In this document: one piece after another, positions 6,577-13,987 of the stretch
Numbering within the stretch: position 1 is the first letter of the stretch
How the letters are laid out: every line of letters starts with the position of its first letter
Origin: a virus
Direction: 5' to 3' (one strand)
IMG/VR virus record: IMGVR_UViG_3300017613_000231
Coordinates: 1-33,432 of that record
Length of the DNA stretch: 33,432 nt
Notes under the pieces: model-generated
Databases searched by the model: none
Told to the model about the DNA's origin: nothing
Seen by the model: the letters and a program-made list of their open reading frames with translations, nothing else
Position numbers and translations under genes: made by a program

Positions 6577-9500
6577 ATGTACGCTAATTTCATAGCAGAG
6601 AGTTGCACAGGAACAACAGGCGATTTAACGCTTACTGGGGCAAAATTTAATCACATAGCTCTAAGTGAAGCATTTGCTGATACAGACTCTGTATCTTATG
6701 TTGTTGAAGATGCTAATGGAGTTGATAAGTGTGGTGGTGTTGGTACTTATAACTCTGCTGGTACTATCACCCGTAATGACTCATGGACTTGGAACGGTAC
6801 ATCCTATAATGACTCACCTGGGGGCAACCTAACTCTTTCAGCAGGTGCTCATACTGTTAGAGTAACAGCTATTGCTACTCAATTAGATGGTTTAATCGAC
6901 CACTCTAACTTAGCTGATGAACATATTGATTGGTCTGCAACTAATGCTAAAAATGTCCATGCTGATAACTACACTGATACAGTGTATAACCATCCTGCAA
7001 ATCATCCACCAAGCATAATCACACAAGATTCATCTAATAGATTTGTATCTGACGCAGAAAAAACTACTTGGAATCATTCACATCCTTACTTAGGTTCTGG
7101 TACTGTTCACGATGATTTAAGCCCTGATGCTGATGAACACATTGATTGGACTCTTACAAACGCTAAGAATATTCATGCAGATAACTATACAGACACTGTA
7201 TACAGTCATCCAGCTAACCATCCACCAAGTATAATTACACAGGATTCTTCTAATAGATTCGTTACAGATGCTGAGAAATCTACATGGAGTGGTAAATCTG
7301 ATGCACATAGCCACCCTTATTTAGCAGATTCAATCAGTCATAATGATTTAAGTCCAACTGCTAATGAGCACATAGATTGGACAGAAGACCAAGGTGCTAC
7401 CAATATAGATGCAGGTAATTATACCAATACTGTTTATAGCCATCCTGCCAATCACCCAGCAACAATAATTACACAAACTTCTAGCTATAGGTTTGTCACT
7501 GATGCAGAGAAATCAACATGGAATGGAAAACAAGCTAATCTTGGCTTCACTCCTGAAGATTCAGCTAATAAAGGTGCAAATAATGGATATGCTGAGTTAA
7601 ATAGTTCTGGATTAGTCCCTACTAGCCAATTGCCTTCCTTTGTAGATGATGTAGTGGAGGCAGCAAATTTTGCAGCCTTACCGGGAACAGGTGAAACTGG
7701 AAAGATTTATGTAACAATAGATGATAATAAAACGTTCAGATGGACAGGCTCAATATATGCTGAAATATCAGCTTCATTGGCTCTAGGAGAAACTTCTACT
7801 ACTGCTTATCGTGGTGATAGAGGCAAAACAGCCTATGACCATGCCATATCCTCACATGATTATTCTGCAAGTGGACATACTCACGCAACATTAACTCCCG
7901 GAACAGGATTAAGCGGTTCATCTTATAATGGCTCTACGGCTAGAACTTGGATACTCAATTTTGATGAATTAACAGATATGACTGCTGATATAGCAGGTAC
8001 TACTGAATTTATATTACAAAATGCTGGAACTGAGAGTAGAAAAGCAGCTTCTGAAATTAAATTATCAGCCTTTAATGATGATTTAGTCTATAACAATTAT
8101 AGTCATCCTACATATACAGCTAGAACTGGGTCTTTTGATACTGGGCCATTAACAGGTGCAACAGTCATATCTGACATTAATTTGGATATGGTTAGTGATT
8201 CCACCGGGCATTTAACTTCAGGTTATTCTGCAGTTTCTACTAGGACATTAACATTAGCAGACCTTGGCTACACTGGGTCAGCTACTGCGAATGATTACTC
8301 TTTACCTAGTTCAGTTGTACATGACACTGAGTCTGGAGCATTACACGCCACAGATGCCTTACGTCTTTCAGGACATACTGTTTCTTTATATAAAGGTGAT
8401 GGTACTTTTGAATCTGTAACTATTCCAGATAACAATACTGTGTATAGCCATCCTAGTTACAATGGAGATGATTTCTCAGTAGACACTGGAGCATTATCTG
8501 GTGCTACTGTTGTATCAGATATTGATATTAATGTTACAACGGATGGTACAGGCCATGTTACTGATGCTAATGGGTCTGTAAGTACAAGAACACTTACAGC
8601 AGCTAATATTGGGGCTGTACCTGCAACATCAAGTGCATCATCAGCCGACCCGGATACTGTTTTTGCGACATCTATTCAAAGATTTGACCCACATGCGAAT
8701 TTACCAACAAATGCCCATCATGCAGTATGGACAGGGGGCAATCAGGGCAATGTTACTGGGCAGTTAGCTGTACATTTTACAACAGGTGAATTGTCTGTAA
8801 GAGCCTATAATACGTCATGGACATCATGGGCAACAGTACGAGATACATCTAATTTTGTATCAGGAGTTGATTTTGCTCCTGCTCACTCACATCCATATAA
8901 TAATTACACACATCCCAGTTATAATGGAGATGACTTTAATGTAGATACTGGTGCTTTATCTGGAGCCACTGTTGTGTCAGACATTGACATAAATGTGACT
9001 ACAGACAGCACAGGTCATGTAACAGATGCAAATGGGACTGTTTCAACTAGGACATTAACCGCTGGAAACATTGGGGCCGCTACATCTGGGCATGGGCATG
9101 GAAATATGCTCACTGATGCTAGAGAAGACAGAAGTGGAGGTAGTTTAGATACTATTGACACCAATGCTGAGTCAGGTTTTTATTATTGGGGTGGTACACA
9201 ACCTGCTACTGGCTCACCGGGTTGGAATTATGGCGGTATGTTGGCATTACATGATACTGGTCAAACTATCCAATTAGCTTTTGGTTCTTCTGCCGCAGGT
9301 CGAATGGCTCTCCGAAGAAAAGATTCAGGTACATGGTATGGATGGACAGAATTTGCTACTAAAGATTGGGTATCTAGTAACTTTGATGATTATTCACACC
9401 CAGCTTATTCTTCTACTAATATAAATACTTCTGGTGCAACAATAGTAGATATTGTTACTACTAACAGTACAGGGCATGTAACAGCATTAGGAACCAGAAC

Positions 9501-11907
9501 CTTGACCCTTGCTAATCTTGGTTATACTGGTTCTGCAACAGCAAATGATTACTCATTCCCTTATACAGTCTCATCTTCAGCAGGAAATAATACAGTAGTA
9601 CAAAGAAGCTCCTCTGGATACATTTACTGTAATTATATTAACGGCTCAAGTAGTGCTTCTACTACAGGTGCAAGTTCTGGAATGGGTAATTTTATTGGTA
9701 ACAATGGTACTGACACCTTTATGCGGTCATATAATGCTTCTGCGGTAAGGTCATTAATTAATGTTGCAAATGGTGCAAATAATTACAGCCATCCAACACA
9801 TCCAGGAGATGACTTTAGTTTAGATACCGGGCATTTATCCGGGGCTACTGTTATAGATGACATTGATATTAACGTTAGTACTGACACATTGGGACACGTA
9901 ACTGATTGCAATGGTACGGTAGCTACTAGAACTCTGACATTAGCAGACCTCGGTTACACAGGTCACACTGCTGCAACTAATAATACTGGAACAGTAACCT
10001 CTGTAGGTACGGGTACAGGTCTTGATGGTTCGTTTACTACATCAGGAACAATTACACTCGATTTGTCTGAATTAACAGATATGACGGCTGCTGTCTCAGG
10101 CACAGTTGATGAAGTAATCTTACTGGATAATGGTGCTGAAAGAAGAAAGAGATTTTCAGAAATCGGATTATCTGTATTTAGTAATGACCTTGGGTTAAGT
10201 AATTACACCCACCCAACACATCCGGGTGATGATTTTTCTATTGATACTGGACACCTAAGCGGTGCGTACGTTATTGATGATATCGACATTAATGTTACTA
10301 CTGATGGTGAAGGGCATGTCACAGATTGTAACGGTACGGTCGCTACTAGACAGTTGACTTTAGCTAATCTTGGGTACACAGGTTCAGCTACAGCCAATGA
10401 TTATTCACATCCCAGTTCTGCAATAGCGGCAGGTACATTTGGTTCTACTGCTAATGGCACAAAAATTGACCAAATAACTGTTGATGAAGATGGGCATATA
10501 ACTGCAGTCACTACAGGAACAACTGGTGATGTTACTCAAGTAACTGGTACAGGTACAGTTAGTGGATTAACATTAACTGGAACGGTAAATACTTCAGGTT
10601 CCCTTACATTAGGTGGCACTTTATCTTTAACTTCAGGAAATGTTACTAATGCTCTTGGATATACACCATACCAAGAATCTACAGCATTAAGTGCTACCAC
10701 TGGTACATTTACCAGTAGCGTATCTGCTGATTATTTTCATGCTAATTTGAATAGTGGTGGTAGTTGGGATACTAATAACAACACAGGTTTATTAGTTACA
10801 GCTAGTTCAAGTGGTAATGCTTACAATATCTTAAGAGTTAATACAGATAATGGGTTTAAGTTACAGACTCTAGGTGGAACTGGTGGTACACAGAGATGGT
10901 ATACAAATAATACTAACTATATAACTTTCTCAGGAACAACCATCACTGCATCACTGTCAGGCAATGCCACAACAGCTACTACTGCCACTACCGCTAATAG
11001 CGTAGCTTGGTCTAATGTGACAGGGCAACCTACGATACCTACCAATAACACCCAGTTAACTAATGGTGCAGGTTATATAACCTCTTCTGGAAATACTTGG
11101 AGAAGCATATCTAGCTCAGTTAGTTCTACATCTACATCAGTCTCTGCATCAAGTTCCGCAGTAAAAACTGCATATGATTTAGCAGCAACTAAAGGCACAT
11201 CGAATTTAGCACTCGGTTCATCATCTTCTACAGCATATAGAGGTGATAGAGGAACAACTGCTTATAATCACTCTCAAGCGGCACATGCCCCAAGTAATGC
11301 AAATTATTATGTACACCCAACTGGAAGTGGTAATGGGCATGTACCTTCCGCTTCTACTTCTAGTAGTGCTGCTTCTTATTACAATGCAACTTTTATATCA
11401 TCAGGTACGATATATCATTGTCAAACAAGCACACAAGTACAAATGAAACCTAGTACCGGTAGTATATATGCAGGTGGTTCAGGTATATTTGAAGGTAATG
11501 TTTACGCTTACTATTCTTCTGATGAAAGATTAAAAGATATATCTGAAGACCTTACTAAATGTATGGACGCTGTCAACCAATGGAGGCCTATCAAATATAC
11601 TTGGAATGATAAAGCCAAAGAAACTACACATATATTCGATGAGGCTGGTACTGAAATAGGATTGTCTGCACAGAGTGTACATGCTACACATCCTGAATTA
11701 GCTCCACTTGCTAATTTTGATAGAAAGAGAGATGGGGACGGTAACCCCCAATCAACTGTATCGAAATCAGGAGAAAATTATTTAACAGTAGATTATGGTA
11801 GAACAGTCGCAGTACTTACGGGCGCTCTCCAAGAAAAAGATGAGGAAATCCAAGACTTGAAGAAACGTATGGAAAAAATTGAAGCAATTTTAGAGGAACT
11901 TCTTTAA
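6577..11907 (+). CDS. Giant tail fibre with C-terminal S74 self-cleaving chaperone domain
   Basis: 1776 residues behind a GGGGAAGG ribosome site. Domains in order: an N-terminal beta domain (about 1-105) likely for virion attachment; three about 75-residue shaft repeats (about 114-315); a fibre motif TAYRGDRGKTAYDH (about 408-421), recurring as TAYRGDRGTTAYNH (about 1552-1565); six copies of a shaft unit with GHVTD and TRTLT (about 528-1275); two knob-like regions (about 701-770 and 842-930, each with a W-x-x-W pair); and an S74 domain from about 1646. That domain shows SSDERLKD (S1647-D1654), later GLSAQSVHATHPE, and a terminal coiled coil (about 1746-1776). In S74 families a Ser-Lys dyad (here S1648 and K1653) cleaves just before the serine after trimer folding, which would release about 129 residues. 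It probably binds the host receptor. Confidence 0.88.
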   Translation: MYANFIAESCTGTTGDLTLTGAKFNHIALSEAFADTDSVSYVVEDANGVDKCGGVGTYNSAGTITRNDSWTWNGTSYNDSPGGNLTLSAGAHTVRVTAIATQLDGLIDHSNLADEHIDWSATNAKNVHADNYTDTVYNHPANHPPSIITQDSSNRFVSDAEKTTWNHSHPYLGSGTVHDDLSPDADEHIDWTLTNAKNIHADNYTDTVYSHPANHPPSIITQDSSNRFVTDAEKSTWSGKSDAHSHPYLADSISHNDLSPTANEHIDWTEDQGATNIDAGNYTNTVYSHPANHPATIITQTSSYRFVTDAEKSTWNGKQANLGFTPEDSANKGANNGYAELNSSGLVPTSQLPSFVDDVVEAANFAALPGTGETGKIYVTIDDNKTFRWTGSIYAEISASLALGETSTTAYRGDRGKTAYDHAISSHDYSASGHTHATLTPGTGLSGSSYNGSTARTWILNFDELTDMTADIAGTTEFILQNAGTESRKAASEIKLSAFNDDLVYNNYSHPTYTARTGSFDTGPLTGATVISDINLDMVSDSTGHLTSGYSAVSTRTLTLADLGYTGSATANDYSLPSSVVHDTESGALHATDALRLSGHTVSLYKGDGTFESVTIPDNNTVYSHPSYNGDDFSVDTGALSGATVVSDIDINVTTDGTGHVTDANGSVSTRTLTAANIGAVPATSSASSADPDTVFATSIQRFDPHANLPTNAHHAVWTGGNQGNVTGQLAVHFTTGELSVRAYNTSWTSWATVRDTSNFVSGVDFAPAHSHPYNNYTHPSYNGDDFNVDTGALSGATVVSDIDINVTTDSTGHVTDANGTVSTRTLTAGNIGAATSGHGHGNMLTDAREDRSGGSLDTIDTNAESGFYYWGGTQPATGSPGWNYGGMLALHDTGQTIQLAFGSSAAGRMALRRKDSGTWYGWTEFATKDWVSSNFDDYSHPAYSSTNINTSGATIVDIVTTNSTGHVTALGTRTLTLANLGYTGSATANDYSFPYTVSSSAGNNTVVQRSSSGYIYCNYINGSSSASTTGASSGMGNFIGNNGTDTFMRSYNASAVRSLINVANGANNYSHPTHPGDDFSLDTGHLSGATVIDDIDINVSTDTLGHVTDCNGTVATRTLTLADLGYTGHTAATNNTGTVTSVGTGTGLDGSFTTSGTITLDLSELTDMTAAVSGTVDEVILLDNGAERRKRFSEIGLSVFSNDLGLSNYTHPTHPGDDFSIDTGHLSGAYVIDDIDINVTTDGEGHVTDCNGTVATRQLTLANLGYTGSATANDYSHPSSAIAAGTFGSTANGTKIDQITVDEDGHITAVTTGTTGDVTQVTGTGTVSGLTLTGTVNTSGSLTLGGTLSLTSGNVTNALGYTPYQESTALSATTGTFTSSVSADYFHANLNSGGSWDTNNNTGLLVTASSSGNAYNILRVNTDNGFKLQTLGGTGGTQRWYTNNTNYITFSGTTITASLSGNATTATTATTANSVAWSNVTGQPTIPTNNTQLTNGAGYITSSGNTWRSISSSVSSTSTSVSASSSAVKTAYDLAATKGTSNLALGSSSSTAYRGDRGTTAYNHSQAAHAPSNANYYVHPTGSGNGHVPSASTSSSAASYYNATFISSGTIYHCQTSTQVQMKPSTGSIYAGGSGIFEGNVYAYYSSDERLKDISEDLTKCMDAVNQWRPIKYTWNDKAKETTHIFDEAGTEIGLSAQSVHATHPELAPLANFDRKRDGDGNPQSTVSKSGENYLTVDYGRTVAVLTGALQEKDEEIQDLKKRMEKIEAILEELL
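6916..7521 (+). repeat. Three tandem shaft repeats in the large fibre
   Basis: Protein-level repeats within the 1776-residue fibre. Each copy carries EHIDW, then a D-N-Y-T-[DN]-T-V-Y core, H-P-A-N-H-P, I-I-T-Q and R-F-V-[ST]-D-A-E-K. Copies begin near 6916, 7134 and 7363, spaced about 218-229 bases. Nucleotide identity is only partial, so the copies are old. They probably extend the trimeric shaft. Confidence 0.8.
8158..10410 (+). repeat. Six dispersed shaft units of the GHVTD / TRTLT type
   Basis: Six related protein segments in the large fibre contain a SGATV-[IV]-x-DI core, then TD-x-x-GHVTD-x-NG and TRTLT-x-x-[DN][LI]G. They lie near 8158, 8488, 8950, 9420, 9830 and 10250. The units are separated by other domains rather than strictly tandem. 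The fourth is shortened. Units two and three are almost identical in protein sequence, as are five and six, which suggests recent pairwise duplication. Confidence 0.8.
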
Positions 11908-12515
11908 TGGCTCTACCTGCATCTGGTCAAATTACCTTAAATGAAATGCATATAGAAGCAGGTGGAGCTAATGGTGCATCTTGTACTGTTAACGATTCTG
12001 ATATACGTGGTTTAATTGGTAAAGGTAGTGCCGTACAGATGACATTTAATGAGTGGTATGGTGCTAGTGCTTTGCCTAATATTATCTTTGATACTGATGG
12101 CACAGCAGGTACTGTTACGCAAAATGATACCGGTGCTGCATGGGCTGAAGCAGGTATAATGTTCAATTCCACGGGTTCATGTATATCATGGAGTGAAAAC
12201 ATACAGAATGATATAGGCGATGAACTTATTGATTGGTTAGATGAAATTGCAACAGGTAATGGTGCTGATTTTGAGATTAGATATACAGCATTCTCAGGCA
12301 CTGTCAATGGGTTAAATACAATTACTTCTTCATACCAACGCCTAGATGTGAATAGACGCATCTATGTTTCTTCAGATGGGGGTGCATTTACAGTAAATTG
12401 TACAATACAAATCAGGAAATATAACAGTTCAGACACTCCAGAAGAACGGGACATCTATTTAAGGGCATATGTTAATGAAAGTTCACCAGTAGGGTCAGCA
12501 CCGGGAGTCTTCTAA
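11907..12515 (+). CDS. Fibre-like protein with conserved MALPASGQITL N-terminus
   Basis: 202 residues. The ATG overlaps the large-fibre stop (TAATG) and has GAGGA upstream. The N-terminus MALPASGQITLNEM, followed by DSDIRGLIG and MTFNEWYG, is a module found at the start of many phage tail-fibre proteins, where it may serve as the attachment part. The remaining 140 residues form a beta-rich domain without a family I know. Its stop overlaps the start of the radical SAM gene, again as TAATG, so the fibre, this protein and the enzyme are likely translated as one unit. It could be a short accessory fibre. Its proximity makes it one possible substrate of the enzyme. Confidence 0.7.
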   Translation: MALPASGQITLNEMHIEAGGANGASCTVNDSDIRGLIGKGSAVQMTFNEWYGASALPNIIFDTDGTAGTVTQNDTGAAWAEAGIMFNSTGSCISWSENIQNDIGDELIDWLDEIATGNGADFEIRYTAFSGTVNGLNTITSSYQRLDVNRRIYVSSDGGAFTVNCTIQIRKYNSSDTPEERDIYLRAYVNESSPVGSAPGVF

Positions 12516-13174
12516 TGTATATACGTATGACTGATAGATGTAATATGAGCTGTAAGCATTGTATTTTTTCTTGTAAAAAAGGAAAAAATGGCACTGATAT
12601 GTCTTTAGCTATATTTAAAAAGGTATTACAACTATCGGATGGAACGAGTTGCTTAAATCTTGGTGGAGGTGAACCTACAATTCATCCACAATTTTGGGAA
12701 TTTCTGGATTTAGCTATAGCTTCAAACCACTCTAAAGTGTGGATGGCGACCAACGGTAAAAGAACTAAAATAACCAAAAAATTAATGGATTTGCATGTTG
12801 ATGGGGTAATAGATATGCAAGTGTCTAGAGATGCTTGGCATGACCCAATAAATCCTGAAATATTTGATTTATGTAGAGAAAAAGGTATTTCAGAAAGAAG
12901 AGTGCATTTGATTTCTGACAATGGTTCTGCAACTAAGAATAGTGTGTGGAATACACGAGACTGTCATTGTGCTTCATGTCATGTCGATATGTTTGGTGAT
13001 GTAACACCTTGTGCTTGTGATAATGCACCTAAGATATTTAATGTCAATGATAAGGATATAACAAAAGATGCCTTTTCATGTGTACTTAATATGAGTAAAA
13101 GATTAGGTTGTGTAGTAAACTGGGCTGCATCAGACTTAGCAAGACTTAAACGGAGAGTATTGAATGATAACTGA
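12515..13174 (+). CDS. Radical SAM enzyme with Cys-rich SPASM/Twitch-like C-terminus
   Basis: 219 residues, coupled to the fibre-like gene by TAATG and preceded by GGGAG. C9, C13 and C16 form the CX3CX2C motif (RCNMSCKHC) that binds the 4Fe-4S cluster of radical SAM enzymes. G50-P54 (GGGEP) is the SAM-contacting motif. QVSRDAWHD (102-110) matches the later barrel-strand motif of peptide-modifying members. The C-terminus has C150, C152, C155, C166, C168, C189 and C199, including CHVDMFGDVTPC. This is the usual shape of a SPASM or Twitch auxiliary-cluster domain (Cys, then Gly-x-Val-x-Pro-Cys). The family generates a 5'-deoxyadenosyl radical, and SPASM members mostly modify peptides or proteins. 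At 219 residues it is short for the family (often 300-450), so it is compact. The substrate is unknown. Two A6 runs near 12575-12588 could be slippage-prone. Confidence 0.88.
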   Translation: MYIRMTDRCNMSCKHCIFSCKKGKNGTDMSLAIFKKVLQLSDGTSCLNLGGGEPTIHPQFWEFLDLAIASNHSKVWMATNGKRTKITKKLMDLHVDGVIDMQVSRDAWHDPINPEIFDLCREKGISERRVHLISDNGSATKNSVWNTRDCHCASCHVDMFGDVTPCACDNAPKIFNVNDKDITKDAFSCVLNMSKRLGCVVNWAASDLARLKRRVLNDN

Positions 13175-13403
13175 TAAACAATCACTAGAGGATGAGTTAT
13201 TACTACTTGCAGCAAAAGTAGAGGCAGCTTCTTTACACTTTATATCACAGATAGACTTAGGAGTAGATGCAAAGCTATTACAGGTATCTGCAGGATATAG
13301 TGGACAACCTACAAGATACCCTACATGGATAGGTAGAGCTAGTGGGCAAATTACAATAGACGGTGAAACAACAATAATAGATTCTTTGGAGGATGTAGAA
13401 TGA
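13164..13403 (+). CDS. Small protein after the radical SAM gene, candidate partner or substrate
   Basis: 79 residues. The ATG lies inside the 3' end of the radical SAM gene, with CGGAGAG about eight bases upstream. An N-terminal helix (SLEDELLLLAAKVEAASLHF) is followed by a stretch rich in Tyr, Pro, Arg and Trp (YSGQPTRYPTWIGRASG) and an acidic C-terminus. It shares the hexapeptide ASGQIT with the 202-residue fibre-like protein, which may be chance. Helical leader plus aromatic core is loosely like a modified-peptide precursor, but no known precursor family is recognised. It could equally be a chaperone, a recognition partner or an unrelated structural protein. It overlaps the next gene by four bases (ATGA). 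Confidence 0.6.
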   Translation: MITDKQSLEDELLLLAAKVEAASLHFISQIDLGVDAKLLQVSAGYSGQPTRYPTWIGRASGQITIDGETTIIDSLEDVE

Positions 13404-13669
13404 CAGCAGTAACAGATACTATAACTATTCTTGAAACATTGGCAGGTAAATCCCTAGCCAATACTCAGATGCTAAATGTGGTAGAAAATTTCATAAACTA
13501 CCAAGATGAGCAAGGCTTTACTAATGAAGAAAAAGCGCAAGAGTTTTTAGATAAAACACTTACATTCATTAAGAATAGAGCTAAAGCTGGTGCTAGTAAT
13601 AAAGCAGTTGCCGATAATTATGCTGTAGTTACTGCAGCAGCAGAAGCTGCAGTAGTTGACTTAATATAA
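13400..13669 (+). CDS. Small helical protein, paralogue of the next gene
   Basis: 89 residues, coupled to the upstream gene by an ATGA overlap and with a GGAGG ribosome site. The N-terminus MTAVTDTITILETLAGKSLA matches that of the following gene (MTAISDAKLIMETLAGKTLA). Both then have a helix, a K-A-Q-[EA]-FLD motif and an Ala-rich end. The sequence is predicted mostly helical by eye, with no membrane segment. The duplication directly after a radical SAM gene makes the pair candidates for substrate or accessory proteins, but they could be small virion components. No family is recognised. Confidence 0.65.
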   Translation: MTAVTDTITILETLAGKSLANTQMLNVVENFINYQDEQGFTNEEKAQEFLDKTLTFIKNRAKAGASNKAVADNYAVVTAAAEAAVVDLI

Positions 13670-13681
13670 TAGGGGAGTAGC

Positions 13682-13981
13682 ATGACAGCAATATCAGATG
13701 CAAAACTAATAATGGAAACTTTAGCCGGGAAAACTTTAGCAGGTACTCGTATGGTAAGATTTGCTGAAGATTATATTAGAGGCAAGCAAGATATGAAACA
13801 TGCTGAAGCAAATCCAATTGATTTGGATACTGCTAGTAACAGCCAAAAAGCTCAAGCTTTTTTAGATGAATTAGTAGACACAATAAAAGATGTTGCTCGT
13901 CAAGGTGGTGAAATTAAAGCCAGACAAGATAATGCGACAATTGTAGCTGAAGCAGGTAATTCTGCCGCATCGGATTTATAA
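13682..13981 (+). CDS. Small helical protein, paralogue of the preceding gene
   Basis: 99 residues after GGGGAG. It shares the first 20 residues' pattern and the K-A-Q-A-FLD segment with the preceding gene. It carries about 12-14 extra residues in the middle (around KHAEANPIDLDTASN) and has a different charged C-terminal half (VARQGGEIKARQDN). The two probably arose by tandem duplication and then diverged. There are no cysteines and no membrane segment. Function unknown. The context is the same tail-fibre and radical SAM transcription unit. Confidence 0.65.
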   Translation: MTAISDAKLIMETLAGKTLAGTRMVRFAEDYIRGKQDMKHAEANPIDLDTASNSQKAQAFLDELVDTIKDVARQGGEIKARQDNATIVAEAGNSAASDL

Positions 13982-13987
13982 TAACTT

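Noticed and set aside
6900-10410. Regularly spaced similar segments that could suggest a CRISPR array
   Set aside because: Units are hundreds of bases long, diverged at the DNA level and explained by protein repeats in the fibre. There are no short identical repeats with unique spacers.
12515-13174. Radical SAM gene read as QueE (deazaguanine synthesis) or as NrdG (anaerobic ribonucleotide reductase activase)
   Set aside because: No other deazaguanine genes or nrdD are in the window, and the Cys-rich C-terminus with a G-x-V-x-P-C pattern fits a SPASM/Twitch-type member better. Not fully excluded without a profile search.
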